Shown: positions 9,943 to 23,565 of the stretch, one piece after another
How the letters are laid out: every line of letters starts with the position of its first letter
How positions within the stretch are numbered: position 1 is the first letter of the stretch
Source of the DNA: Cylicocyclus nassatus
Taxonomy: Eukaryota; Nematoda; Chromadorea; Rhabditida; Strongylidae
NCBI GenBank assembly: GCA_958299035.1
Contig: CATQJL010000112.1
Span: 45,528,941-45,592,940 of the forward strand
Direction: 5' to 3'
DNA length: 64,000 nucleotides
Position numbers and translations under genes: made by a program
The notes under the pieces: generated by a model
What the model was told of the DNA's origin: nothing
Seen by the model: only the letters and a program-made list of their open reading frames with translations
Databases searched by the model: none

Positions 9943-12900
9943 GGCTCTGTCAAAGGACCAAGGTATTCTGATGCATTGAAGGCAAGCAACAACTGAGTCA
10001 GTGGCTAGTTTGTCTTAAGAATCTTTTACCTTTTCCCTAAATAAAGTTTTTTTCGCTCAATCAGATATAGCAAACAACAGTTCCATATACAACTGTAAAT
10101 CGCTTTCTATTCGAAATTTTCTTCATATGGTGGCTCCAATGTCAACACCAAGCACTTTACTTTTTTCAAGAAGCACTTTTGACCAGAGTGAAGTAACCAA
10201 ATTATTTTGCCGTTTTTTTCTGTGGGGCACAAAGGTCTTTCTGAGTTGAGGACAGCAAACTCGGGTTCTTTTCTGAGGACGACTTCTAAATTCTTCAGAA
10301 GCGAAAAGTTGTGGATGATTGGAAACAGAAGGGACAGAACTAAGTATAACTAAGAATTTAGTAAGCTAATGGGGATGCTCTTGAAAGTTTTGGCAGAGAA
10401 GATATTCTGTTGAGATGAGTCAATGTTACCGTGAAGTTTTGTGAAGAGATTAATTGTTCGCTGCATCAAAACATGATTAGTGCTCTCTGCTCTCACTCTC
10501 AAAAGATTTGTAAAAGGTCGTTTTGAAATTGCGAAGAGATGCTATTTGCACTAGAATGCAAATTTTGCGACTTCTATGCCCGTGGTTCCAGAGTCACCAA
10601 GTGTAAGTTAACAAAAGAGTCAGCGAAAAATTTTTAGAATCAGTTCAGAGCCCTAAGGTGATGAGGTAGATAGGCGAACATAATGCTTGATCGTACCAGG
10701 GCTTCAGTAGGTATAGAATACAAACTAGGTTGGAAACAATATAGCTAAATATTCGAAAAGCTCTACTCGACACTGTGTCAACCAAGATTGAGATATTTGA
10801 AAGCAGATTGCAATAATCTTACGAACATAATCATAAAGCAAAACTACTATGGAAACCTAATAAGCTGCTCAAAAACTAATCTTGATGCTGTCTTTGCGAT
10901 TAGCATTTGATTGTGATTGCTTTTGTCAAAAGAATTAAGGCAGTTTGTTTCCAGGACTACAATGCAACGAAGCAGTGGAGAACAAATAATGCTTCTACAA
11001 ACAAAAGAAGGTATCTTCCCAATTCCAAAGGATCTGTTGAAGCCAGGCATAACAGTAAGAAAATTGCGGTACTACGACTGAAAGCATAGCTATATAATCT
11101 GTAAGGTAGAACAAGATAGTTCTGTTACAAAAAAAGTCCAACGGTTAACGATAGTTGGAGAAAACGCGAAAGCAGAAATTTTTTTTTTACCTAAGCGCAA
11201 GAATCATGAACATTGCAAAGATATATCAAGAATCATAAGAATTTATTCATTCATGGAAAAAAAATAAACACAATTTCGTGGTTATCTGGACTCAATGATG
11301 ATTACACAAAGCTTCATCGAATAAAATCGAAGGAAATCAAAGGAAATGATTGAAGTGAAAAATAAATGTTGCGTCTGCATAAAAAATCGAATAGAGGGAA
11401 GGTGGGAAGGGATGAGAGTTGCACTGCAAAAAGTAAAGCGACTCAAACGCTCTAAAAATAGCTGCAGAAGTTGAAGCTAGTAGTTTCTACAATATGAACA
11501 GCAATCGTATGAAGCAAGTGGGGTTTGCAAAAAAACTCTTCCACTTTTGATTAGGTTTTGGGAAGAGCCTAGGAAGTTCTACTCCCTAGGGAAGGCTGAT
11601 TACCCTAGGCAAGCATCATCGTACATATCCAGCATGCAATTTAATGGGTATTTATGATAACAAGTACGCCGAGGGATTTTTTTGACAAGCTAGAATGTTT
11701 GCCAAATCTTTTTCTGCGCGGGAAAAACAGAACACTCAATTATTTCAATTGAGGCTTACACCTACGCTTCGACTGCAATAGTACAATCGGCTAAAAGCGT
11801 AGTGACTACCATCTGAACGAAAATATTCACAAGAAAAATTAATAGCGAAGTAGTTTTTAAGCTATAGGCACCAATCAGAGAAGAGAGGAGACAAAATGAG
11901 GGTAAATCAAATTTTATGTGTGATAATTTTCAAAAACTAAGATTTCATTTGCACCATTTCCAAAAAATTGTAAGTATAGTCTGATTAATTTTTGCAAGGA
12001 ACTAATTTTATCAAAAAGAATATGTGATGTAATTTCTTAGACAGCTTTGCCGCACTCTACAATTTTTTTAAACAGAGATAAAAGTAGTGGATTGAATTCT
12101 GAGTCTCGATGATTTCAAGCGGTCCCTCAAAAATCTGAAAGGTGCTCAGAAAACCAAAATGGTTACTAAAATAGCTTTTCTGTTCTCTCTAACTGGGCAG
12201 AATGTACTAATGGAGCTTGCCTGTGAGAATTTATGATATCTAATAAGAGATAGAGAAGTTACTTTTCCGTTTTTGTAGTATTCGCTCGAGATAACTTTCA
12301 TAGAAAAACTCGATCAGCACAAACTTTGCACACTCAGAAAAGCCGGCCATTTTCTTTCATTTGATGGCAGTTGAAAATGATGTCTTAGCAAAAAGCTTTA
12401 CCTTTATATCCACGGTGATTATTCAAATGTATAGTCCGAAATAAGTCGTCGCTTGAGAGGAGGTACTCTTACTTCGGCTCATAAGAGCCAAGCTTGAGAA
12501 TCAATACCCAAAAAACATCTAGCTATCGTCTTTTATCCTTTAGTACTGCGTCCCCTCTCGGTTCTTCATGTGATTATAGAGACATTTTCAGCTGATTCAA
12601 TAAATGGCGTCCATAACGTAGATGTAGAGGAAATTTGCGAGGAAATTTTGCATCGAATTAACGAACAAGCAACTGCATGCTTTTTCTTCTACAAGTTGTT
12701 ACATAGCGTAGAAAACAGTCTAGATTGACAATGCCAACCATATAATAAACTGGCGGTACAGCGTACCCGGCTTGTAAGGGAATTAGTCAGCCAATGCTTA
12801 GACGCAAAAACAAATTGCTTTAGAGGTTTTTTACAGTTGTCCCAGCGTGGTGCTGGAACGTCGATCGATCATATGTGGCCCACGTGGGTTCCGGCAGGCT

Positions 12901-14859
12901 GCTAGCACGGCGTTGGAACGGCGCTGGCACAGCGCTGATGAACCGTGGCACGACAATTCTGGAAGCAGTCCTAGCGTCAAAACCGGTGGCGGTCCTATTT
13001 TTGTTCAGAGAGGGTACGGACAAAAAATTCCGGGAGAAAAAGAATTTGCGAGCCCACAACCCCGAAATTTCATAAGAAAAAGGTTTGATGGCTGCCAAGC
13101 TCCAAAGTTTTTTTTACAGAGGTGGTATAAACAAGTCACTTGCACAGTTTCATAGTTTACGTAATTAAATTTCAAAAATTTTGCGCACCCCCCCCCCCCC
13201 CCCACCAACCCCTTTCTTTTCCCCCCTGGGGCTATCATATATCAAAGATGCACATAACTTGATTTGACACCAGACAAGATAGATTGAAAAAAGGTTGACT
13301 AAAAACCTTGTGTAACTCATCGTAAGCCATACTTTTCTCCTTCCTTATTTCCTAATTATATGGTACAACATCGCAAAAACTGCATAGTTGCCTTCTTTTC
13401 CCTTCTTTTTCCTTCTCCTTCCTTCGTAAAGGGAAATCGCGTGAAGTATGCCCGGTCCTTGAGATTTGATAATTATTAGAAGGCAAGAATATAGTATTTG
13501 AAACTGAAAGCAAAGATTCAGAATCACGGAAGGCTTCTAAGTGCGTACAGCAGACGCCAGCACTTTTTTACTAATAATAAAACTGGGAAAGTTTGCATTC
13601 CTAAGCAGAGGAGAAGAAAATCACGTGGAAAATCACTCCAGGCTTCTCAAGTCTGAAAGACCGAGTGAGAACAAAAAGTGAGAATTCACTGAATACATAA
13701 GCTTGTAAGGACAACGTTTTTTGAGAGTAGGATTTTCAGACGTATTAGAACGCATGACGGAACTTCTTGTGTAGGATAGCCTTGAGAAACCCAGCGTAAT
13801 TTTGAGAAAGGAGAAGTTACCTTGCCTTCAAAAATTAATCGCAATTTGCGACTTTTTACTAGGTTCGGGTGCGAAAGCAAAACTTTTCTGGAAAGCATGA
13901 CATATTGATGCCAATTGGAACGCATGGACAACTGGGCGTAAACAAGATGTGGCTATTATTTTCTTTCGAGTTAGCGGTAAAAATTAGAGTCGAAAATAGC
14001 CTGAGAAGACGAAAAAGCATTTTTCAAATGCACAAAGCAAATCCGAATTTTAGCGAAAAATGAGAGATAGCACAGCTGGATGCGAGGTTGGGAATGTGCG
14101 CGAGCGACCAACACCTGGACAATTCGCGACAGCCCGTCCGAACTCATGCCTGCGTCTCCTCGTCAGCACATTTTCTCTCCACTCAATCCCGCACTCCTCA
14201 ATTGCGTTGCCTGACGTTTGAATCGCAATTACCAATAATAAAAAGTCTTACTATCGACCTGTCATGTGTGAGAGAATGAATAATACTAAAAACGAAGTTA
14301 AAAGGGGCAGCTTCTCTTCTGGGAGGGAAAAGGACGGCGAAGTCGAGTGCAATCTGGTGCCCAGATAATACTGAAGTATTGAACAGGGACAATATTAATG
14401 AGGTTTTTTGCATTTCTTTCTCAACTGGCGGCTTTGAAACCAACTTTTACAAAAAGTTTTTACTATCTGCAAGCTTTTTACGATTAGCGCCATGCTCTGG
14501 TTTTCGTAGAAGTAAGTTCATTTTGAAATTTCGTGCCTTTGAAAGTAAAAGAACAAGTTTTGATAATTTATAATCTTTCTCTGTCTGCACTAAACCTAAC
14601 AGAAGGAAGCGGAAGCTCTTAGAAACGTTCACATTTTAAGCGCTACAAAGTATAATACAAAAGCAAGAACGTCAAAAAAATTTTATTGAAAGATTCAAGA
14701 GCAAAGTGGATTAGCTGCTGTAGTCCAATGGTACCTTTCAAGTTTAAGTGCAAGACAATTGCAAAAATTTGCCTGTATATAAGGGGAGTGCTCAGACAAT
14801 TAAAAAAAAACAAAACGAAGTTGCTTTTTCTCTTCAGCGAAATATTATGAAGTTTGAAA
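9943..14859. other. about 5 kb without a recognised gene
   Basis: AT-rich and poor in open frames. A frame near 10546-10640 contains a C-x2-C (CKFCDFYARG) just before a GTAAGT donor-like site but lacks an acceptor. The segment 12838-12990 is GC-richer with repeated GCTGGAACG/GTTCCAGC blocks found also inside the array downstream. A run of 16 C lies at 13188-13203. Nothing else is supported. Confidence 0.4.
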
Positions 14860-16933
14860 AGGCGTTTTGCGCCTCTTCGAAAAAATTGAGAGTGTGATTA
14901 CTTTCACAGTCTGCGCATTAAGAGTCAAATCCGTGGTCTTTTTCGTATTTTTTGGTTTTTGTAGATGGCGCTGCACAAATGACTATTGGCTATCCAATTA
15001 GTAAAATTTTTGCTGCCCTACTAACACATCGAGCAGTAAAATATTCTTCCCAAAGATAGAGGATTTAATAAAATTTTTTGCTAATTTTCAGGCTATAGAA
15101 ATTTTCTTGGTGAGGCTAAGCTGATACAATAGTACATACTAAATTAATAAACATGCTGACTGCATTGGTGATTGAAGATCGAAAATTGATAAATGATATT
15201 TCTCCAATTTGATGAATCAAATTATTTTGAAATCTTGTTCTAGAAATTGTAAGGTGTCGTAAGATGAAATTCAGCCATGCGTATCGAACCATGTCATCGA
15301 CACGATGCTATCGAGTGCAAATGCGTGCGTAGGTTTTTTTCCACGCATAATTTGAGCGCAACCCTGTTCGAAGGCCCATTTCCGAATATCTAATTTGCGT
15401 GCTAGAACAAAAAGCTATTATGCATTTATAATTTGGGTTATGCCTGTTCTGGATTGCGTTCTGGAACATGCAAATCACGCATCACCCCTTGAAAAAAAAT
15501 ATGCTGGTTCGTAGATCTTGCAATAGCAAGGATGAGATATTGCATATTATTGTGCAGCTCCGCTTTTGCAGGCCTTCAACACTGGAACCCCAAGCCGGCT
15601 ATATTTCAGAAGTTGTCGGAAGGAATTTCACTCTTGAGCTGATAAAGGTGAATGGCGATTGAAGAGGGATTTACCATGCCAGCATAGCCAATCATTGGCA
15701 TTACATCACCTCGTTCTGGGCGAATAATTGCCTCATTGTCTCCACCAATTGCTTTCCAGGTGCGCAAAAGAATCCCATCGCTCTCCCTCTACTCCTCTAT
15801 AGCAAAAACCCTGAAAGATAAGTAGTGCCAGAAAATTATTTGCTCTCTCAACGCTGTTTTTTTATAGCCCACCCTTCTGTATTACTATTGTTGAGAAAGA
15901 ATGCCAGGCATTAGCAAATAAAATTTTGTCCATCTCAGATTCTCACATGAGCCTCTGTACGGGCAAGAAACTGCCAACGAGTTTTAGGCCTATCTTAGAC
16001 CTATTTAGCTGTAAACTAGATATTTCCAAGACGTTGCACAGAAAACCAAACTGGTATATGATCCGTCTGCAACTTTTGTACTCATAAATAGTGAAGTCAA
16101 GCGGATCAAGATCTTTATTGCGGGAAAATATCAAGCTTTTGTTGGTTACTCGACCATTGCTCCTAGAATAGATCATAAACAATAATAAATAATAGAATTC
16201 TAGAATAATGTGCAAGCACCCGCCCATTCCTAATTTTTTCCCTGCACACAATGATTTCCAAGGTTTCTTTGATAAAGTTTCTTTTTAACTACGAGAATCC
16301 CTATCAAAGTCAAAATATCAAAATTTAGATAAAGTATTGTGAAATACACAACTAAGAAACCAAAAAGCAATGAAATTCTCTTAATTCAGCAACAAAACCA
16401 AAAAAAACAGCGAAATTCTCTTCCTTCAGCAAGTTCATCACCATCATTACACGGTTGGAAAATACAACAGAGGCAAAAAAATTGAGCTAATTTGAATTAG
16501 AAGTGGAAATCTGAAAGATTGAATGCTCGAGACCACGATCATCACGCTTGCAACACCTAGGACTTGTGGTCCCTACAGCCCGTAAATTTAGTTTTTACAC
16601 GTTTTTACATGCACGTTCCTATGTGACATACGAATTTTGATGAGGCCGTCAGAGTCCAAATGCATTGCCACGTTCACATTATCCTGTAACGAGCAGAACT
16701 GTGGCGCGCCAACGTTACGTACTCTTGCGAAAAGGATATGTGGGACAGCTACCCTCGCTAAAGTAGAGAAGTGGGATTTTGAGCTACAACTACGGGTAGC
16801 TCCTTTTTCGAGCAATTGTCCCTTGAGGAAAAAGATCGGCATGTAAAGCGGGCCAGTCCACGTTTCGCTCATTGAAACATTATTTCATTCAACGGTTGCC
16901 CGCGTGCCTGCGCTTTGAAAGCGCCGTTCCAAC

Positions 16934-17173
16934 CAGGGCTCGCCAAGATATGACTTTGCGAAAACGCAAAAAAACGAAGTCGGGCATGACCTTCGCAAAA
17001 TTTTACGGATCTCCTTTAACCCTAAAGTCAAGGGTAAACTCAAAAAAAACGAAACGTCGACTGAAAAAAGCGTTACCTAAGTTTGTTCTTCGGACACAAA
17101 AACGATATCACCTTTGCTTTTAGTCCCAAAAACGACATCCAGCTTGCTTATAAGTCACATGTGCCGAGCTCTG
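16934..17173. repeat. hAT-type MITE, 8-bp duplication GTTCCAAC
   Basis: GTTCCAAC occurs directly before (16926-16933) and after (17174-17181) a 240-bp element with ends CAGGGCTCG and CGAGCTCTG. The array paralogue near 29150 lacks the element. An 8-bp duplication with a CAG-type end indicates hAT transposition. It is the same family as 19047-19277. Confidence 0.75.
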
Positions 17174-19046
17174 GTTCCAACATCGTGATAATTTACCTGA
17201 ACAAGTGAGCTAACCGTATAAGTTGATTGAAGTTCCAGCATGGCGCCGGCACTGCGTTGGAGACCTGTTGGAACGGCGTTGGCGCGGGATTGCACCAACT
17301 TTGGATGCTGCGTTGCGAATTGCATTTGCATATAAGCACAACCAGCATGCCTTCAATCATACAACTGGAATTTTTATCAAGAGCAATAGTATGGATACAT
17401 ACGGATAATCTAAATATAAAATTCACTTTAGCTGGTCTATATGCGCCCAAGTACAAGGGGAAAATTTGGTAGCAATTGCTTGGTATAGATAAGATGAGAA
17501 ATAAGCTAAAGAGTACTGGATGCCAGATGCACGGCCTAAAAAGCGCGTGGGCTTTTCGCTCGCAACCAATTTTCAATGTTAATTCGGTCTCCTACGCATG
17601 CGCATGAAGGAAGAGTTAAAATGATGACTAATACTCTGGATACCAACTCAAATTTCCGATAATCTATGAGAAAGAGTGATGTCAATCAGAACAAAAAATT
17701 AGCAAAACAGTTGATTTCTCTTTCCTGAGTCATCAACCGCTTATGCGAGCTAAGTCACTTGCCATAACATGATAATTCCATGGATGAAAAAGAGCCTTAG
17801 GCAAATATGCATAATCCTCTACAAGAAATTCTCCGTTACTCGCGGCTTAAATGCTTTAAATTCTTAAAAGCGCTGAGCATTCAATCTTTGTTTAGAATAA
17901 TTTTAAAAAGGCTAGGGACTCTGTAACTACTGCATGGATGAGATAACCCTCCCTTTGACACTTTTGAAGAATTAATTGCTATCGAATTGTGTTATCTCTG
18001 ATAGCCGATAGCTATTTGCATGTCTTTGTTTCCATGCGGAAAAATTCTGCAATTTAATGCACTGACTGCAAAAGGACAAAATGTGCAAATGCCGGAAAGT
18101 GCTAGCAAAGTACTTCTAAGGCTTTGGTCTTGTTAATGAATGCAGTCTTTCATTAACTCTCTGTGCAAATGATGGGAAGAGAAGCAGAGAACAGTCGATA
18201 AGCTTTAGACTAGCAAATATCGTTGTGGCAATTTGTTAATGGTGGGATTCTTAATGGCGGAATGAGCACGTGAAATTCAAGAACTGTTGCATAATCACGC
18301 ATGAGGAGCAGTATATCAAAGGCAATTTTGTTCAATACTTCCAGCTGAATTCTAATCTAAAATTATCGTTTTAGAAACTGCTTACATTGTAAATTATAGT
18401 CCTAGATAACGTTAGGCTTGCTCAATAAAATAGCTTTTAGTAAGCTGTGCTCATAACATACAAGGAGTATTGCTCATCATGGTTGAGGAGAGTTGAGAAG
18501 GCGATTTGAGGAAGGACGCTGAGGAAAGCGGAAGCGAAAAGGACAGCTTGTTCTCCTTTCAATCTCAACATTTGAATTCGAAGTCCGGAGTGCACGTCGC
18601 AAAAAGTACTTTTCAATGAGGAAGTTTTTGAGAGAAACTTCGCCCGTAAAATTGCTTAGAGAAGTGAGTGTGCTAAGCTCTAAGCAGATTTAACTCACAT
18701 ACAGCCTGTTTCCTTTCAAAGTACCTGCTGTGCACTGAAAATGCACAGGTTAAAGCAAAAAAACTGCAAATGGCAACAACCAGTGAGCTTAGAAATTGAG
18801 CTGTTGGAGCAGAATTCATCTACCTACTATTTTGCTCTTCTGCACCCTTGAGAAACGAAAAAAATGATATACCTTAGAAGCATACGTGAATGCACGTGAT
18901 TTAACTAGAAAGTGGCTCTTTTTTTTTGCTCCAAAATATTTTTATGCATCAGAAGCTATATGAGTTTGCTTGCCATAGTTCTTTGGATTCTTCATGTTCA
19001 TGTCCAAGCATGTCTGTCAGCATTCGTGAACGTTGTTGTTCCTAAG

Positions 19047-19277
19047 CAGGCTTGGCACGAGCTGGACCAGGGAGATTTGGAAACAAAGTCCCTTTTGATT
19101 TTGGAATTTCCGTACGAATCCCCTTTGACCCTACACTAAAACCCTTCAAAAAAGACGAAACGTTGACTAAAAACGTCACAATTTTTGTGTGTTTTTGGCC
19201 AAAAACAATATTCAATTTGCTTTTTGATATTGATAACGATATCTAGCCTGTCCCGGTGCCAGCTGTGCCGAGTCCGG
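19047..19277. repeat. hAT-type MITE, 8-bp duplication TTCCTAAG
   Basis: TTCCTAAG flanks both sides (19039-19046 and 19278-19285). The ends CAGGCTTGGCAC and GTGCCGAGTCCGG are inverted with one indel. The array paralogue near 32742 (gtgttcctaaacg) is an empty site with a single copy of the target, confirming the boundaries. Confidence 0.75.
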
Positions 19278-20938
19278 TTCCTAAGCGTACAATGATTTTA
19301 GAAAGTTACAAAAATTCATGAGCTTTTGCATCCTACATATTTACAATTCTTGTATGACCACCCCTTGGCTATATTCACATGCTATTGTTTGGAAGAAGTT
19401 ACAGCGTCTGCTATAGAAGATTTGCAACCAAAACTTCGTGAGTATTGATCTAGATAGAAAAAATGGCAAATCGAATGCTGCAAAAGTTTCACGACTATTT
19501 GACGAGTAGTTCAAGTGTTAGTAGAGCCTCCTGAACTATACTTCTTTGCTTTCGTCTCCCTCAGCTCTTGACTCTCTGATAGTGCTTAGAAACACAATTT
19601 TGATTGACTATGTAAACATGAATGCATTAAAAATTAACTGCATCAGAAGGCAGATATCCAAATGGCCTGCTTCTAACAAAAATGTGAAGCAATGGTTCGG
19701 GTATGCTGTTGCACATGGGTCTTAAAGGAAACCTCTGGGTGTCATATAAGCTGGAAAGTTGTAGGGGTATCCCGAGATCAATTCGACAACTGAATTCCAG
19801 AACGTACCCCAGAGTTTGCTTTGATTGTCTACTAAAAACTCATAAAAGAGACTTTTAAGTACTGGATTGAAGCATGCATTGAAAGCTACGGAATTTATGT
19901 TGAAGGAACTCCAAAAGATGGCTTACAAATAGCAAACAAACGCCAGAAAAGAATAAAAAGCTAGACCGAGTACTCTCCAGCTCATCAAACACTCATTAGA
20001 TCTATGGTGGCCTTAATGATCGAGAAAGAAAAACTACAGAAATCACAACCATCAAGTGAAGAAAGCCATTTCTCCTTACTTATTGAACAGCGAAATCCTG
20101 ATTACCTTCCGTAAACAAAGATATAGAAGAAAAACGCCAAGAAGCCCAAGAAATAACTTGGGTATATAGCTATGGTAGGCGAATCCTCTAATATAAAAAG
20201 TTTGGGCTCAAAATGAAACCCAATTGCCTGAAGAGCTGAAGACTTTGAGCTGCAATACATCTTCTATTCCTTATAAATATCAAGACCTTATAATAACGGG
20301 CTAAGGGTTGTTTACGTGTTTTTGTGTGTGTCTGTGTGTCCGTCTGTTACGAAATTCGTAGAGCGTATTCCAGCCAGTGTTCTAAGCCCAAATTTTGCAT
20401 AGCGCATGCTTCCATCATGAAAGTCTAACATGCAAAAGCACGAATAGATTCGTTGAATGGGTCCCTCAGAAATTGCGCGCCAAACGGATCCACCTGGCCT
20501 CCGTCCCGCAAAATTGGGTCCGTATCACCACTTTTTGCAAAGTCGTGGGTGTGTTTGGTTAGCAAATGTGCAAACGATGGACTTTAGCACAAAAAGTGGT
20601 CAAAAGTTTACTACATAACGAAAACGGCGCCAAAAAGAATGGGTTGCGTAAATGGTCAATTTGCCAAGGTTTTAGCCAAGCATTTCAGAAGATTTTCGCA
20701 CAGAGATGTAGCTCACGATTACTATTGCCGTTATGGCGACTACCAAGCCATGACAAATTCAAAAACCTATTCAAATTTGCGTTTGTCTTCCTGTGAAAAG
20801 TTTCATCCACACGAAATCACCGATCTCACGTGAAAAAGCTTTTTAAATGAGTAGTTGTTTACATTTTATTCGTGGTAGTCGGCATAGCGGATGAGTTCCA
20901 GTGCCACAATTCTATGAGAATGAGTAAGGCATAGATAG

Positions 20939-22948
20939 TATACTTGGGTAATTCGATAATTTTTCATCGAATGAATGAATATCGAATAAATTCGAAAATA
21001 AAAAATCTCGAATAAACGAATATCGAATAAATTCGGAAAATCAAAAATATCGAATGAATGAATTTCGAATAAATTCGGAAAATCAAAAATATCGAATGAA
21101 TGAATTTCGAATAAATTCGGAAAATCAAAAATATCGAATGAATGAATATCGAATATATTCGAACATTGGAAGTCGAATTTCGAGTAAATATTCGAATGAT
21201 TTATCGAATAACTAAAGCAATCACATCTCAAACTTGCCGACATATCTGGCTAAAGCCGATCCGATCATAATCACCCCCCTAGTATCCCCTATACCAACTC
21301 CTAGCTAAAAATTTTCCAAAAATTGCTGAAATCAATAAAATAGATTTCGGTTTTAATCAGCACCCTCACTTACCCCTTTGTACCAACTCCCAATCTCGTA
21401 GCTCAAGATTTTCCAAAAATCGATAAAATCGCTAAAGTAAATTTTTATCCATAATCAGCACCCTCACTGGCTTTGTTCGACAGCAGACCTTATTTGTCAG
21501 ACCTCCACTAGATTTCAAAGACGTTTAGCAGAGTAAAGATAAAATTGGCTGGAGCTAAAATCTAAAAATGAGAAACATTGCAACTTGGTGTAAGCACCTA
21601 ATGAGCTGTTCGGATTCATAGCGCTAGGTGTGCGATCTTTTAAAGCAATAAGGTGGCCACATATGTACTTAAATTCCACAAATGCTATAGGCCGTCCGCG
21701 CTGTGCTCGGAGAGCAACGCGGTTGCGTTCAGTGAAGGTGGTTCATGACTGAAAGAGACGCAGAGAAAAAGGCGGCGAAAGTGCACGAAGGAAGAGGAGT
21801 GACACGCAGTGCACACCTTGCGCACTCTCCGCGCCCAGCGCGGACGGCCTATACGATACATTGCCTGTTCATCGGAGACTTTCGTCTTGTGTGGTATAAG
21901 CTAGTCGTGGACGAAGGCATGTGGCTTCCTCCGCGAAGCGAGCACGAATGCCCCTATAACCCCGAGCATACTGCAGGCATTTCAGTGGCGACGTGGTATG
22001 GCAATACTCAAATTGTCCAAAACCTATTCTGAAAGTACAGAATGCAGGGCACTTATCTTTTTAGTATGTTGTACACGCTAAACATTTGTGGTAAGCTGCC
22101 ATTACATCTGAAGACATCTCGTAACTGGCAAATCGCGTACGGTGATCTAAACCGTCTAATCCTGCACTACAACTGCGATGTCCTTTACTCAATATACACC
22201 AATTCGCGAAAAACTCCAAGGTAACGAATAGGCAGTTTTGCAATAATTTATGCGAGCAAGAATGCTCACTAGTGTGGGCTTTGCGTACCGCAAGCATGAG
22301 CAATGCAAAAAAAAAAGAAGAACAGCCATTTCAATTTAGTATGAACTCAGAACATGAGCTTGAATTTGATATCTTCTTTGCTAATTTGGTGCCAATAGCA
22401 GTGCGAACAATCTCATTGATCGAAAAAACATCAATTAAAATCCACATATGATTATCTTTTTACTGTCGCAAGCAGTCGGAAGAATGCGACGCTCCATACA
22501 GTTCAAAGGTATACCCATTGCAAAAGATGCATTACCGAGTTTTGCAAAAAAAAAAACGCGGACGAAGTGAGCTTGATACTCAGCAATTGGCTCTGCAACA
22601 AAGTCGAATAATCTGAATACGGAGTACATTCGAATACGAATTCGAATAAACATTCGAATAAAACATTCGAATAAAATCTATTCGAAACCCCGTTTTTTGA
22701 TTATTCGAGTTTTCGAATAATATTCGAAACCTCGTTTTTTGATTATTCGAGTTTTCGAATTTTATTCGAAACCCTGTTTTTTGATTATTCGAGTTTCGAA
22801 TTTTATTCGAAACCCCGTTTCTTCAATTATTCGAGTTTCGAATATTATTCAAAAATGGAAGAACTCCGAATATCGAATTTCGAATACGAATATATTCGAA
22901 TGTTTTATTCGAATGATCGAATTTCTATTCGATTCGGACCCAAGTATA
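20939..22948. mobile_element. 2.0-kb hAT-type element with TTCGAATA-rich subterminal arrays
   Basis: The 11-bp inverted ends TATACTTGGGT / ACCCAAGTATA are perfect, and ATAGATAG is duplicated at 20931-20938 and 22949-22956. The uninterrupted relatives (copies B and C) carry one ATAGATAG here. Both subterminal zones (about 20950-21200 and 22620-22935) are dense in TTCGAATA-like words. In the left zone a roughly 57-bp unit repeats. The 1.4-kb interior shows no hAT transposase (no recognisable dimerisation or BED domain), so it is a non-autonomous element. Confidence 0.75.
21686..21853. repeat. 168-bp foldback nested in the hAT-type element
   Basis: The termini TATAGGCCGTCCGCGCTG and CAGCGCGGACGGCCTATA are 18-bp perfect inverted repeats. 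GC content is much higher than in the surroundings. Two bases of terminal TA may be a duplicated target. The plus-strand frame beginning at 21745 runs across it and is not credible as a gene. Confidence 0.6.
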
Positions 22949-23163
22949 ATAGATAGTAGGGCCAGTGCGAGCCTCTGCGAAGCAGAGGTGATGCACTGGT
23001 CACTCATATAAGCACTAACTGCAAATATCACCCAACTTTCATCTAAATTATAGCTCTTTGTCTGCACTTCACTCCAAAATTAATTTTAATCCAAACACCG
23101 CACTCCTCAATGAAATATAAGCAGAATTAATTATCTATCACATATTACGAGCAATCTGTTGAT

Positions 23164-23565
23164 TATAGTTGTAACGGACGAAAATTTTCATCGAACGAAT
23201 ATCGAATAACTGATTTTTGAAAAGTTTTCGAATGAATGAATTTCGAATAATTGGTTTTCGGAAATTTTTCGAATGAAAGAATATCATTATATATGATATT
23301 ATTATTCGAACAAAGTTTTTCAAACTCTTCGAATGATCGAATATTCGAATGTCTTCTAAAATTCCTCGAATATTCGAATATACGAATAAGTCATTTTTCG
23401 AATCGTCGAATGAACGAATTATTCGAATAAAGACCTTTTTCATTTATTCGACTATTTGAATAATCGAATAATCGGACTTTCTCGAATATTCAACTATCCG
23501 AATATTCGAATAGTCGAATATTTCGAATAAATCATTCAAACACGAATATTCGGTTCCAACTATAT
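23164..23565. repeat. small TTCGAATA-rich hAT-type element
   Basis: The ends TATAGTTGTAAC and the inverse of GGTTCCAACTATA match with one mismatch. The flanks ctgttgat and ttgttaat look like a diverged 8-bp duplication. Array paralogues near 34520 and 39590 read continuously across the site. The interior is made of TTCGAATA-like words as in the 2.0-kb element, but the terminal sequence differs. Confidence 0.55.

Larger units (their letters stand above)
20288..23000 (+). mobile_element. dispersed hairpin-ended repeat, copy A (split by a hAT element)
   Basis: This repeat begins near ttataataacgggctaagg, has a GT-rich 'gtgtgtctgtgtgtc' stretch, and ends with the hairpin CCTCTGCGAAGCAGAGG nested inside CCAGTGCG...GCACTGG. 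Copies B (24057-24889) and C (59626-60328, reversed) share this layout. Copy A is interrupted by the element at 20939-22948. No target duplication was found; a single end hairpin without inverted termini recalls Helitron-like elements, but I cannot assign a class. Confidence 0.6.

Noticed and set aside
10546..10640. C-x2-C peptide (CKFCDFYARG) before a GTAAGT site, as a zinc-finger exon
   Set aside because: No acceptor or second Cys/His pair is visible and the frame ends quickly.
20950..23560. TTCGAATA word arrays as a CRISPR-like array
   Set aside because: There are no regular spacers, the words are variable and self-complementary, and the tracts lie inside defined transposable elements in a eukaryote.
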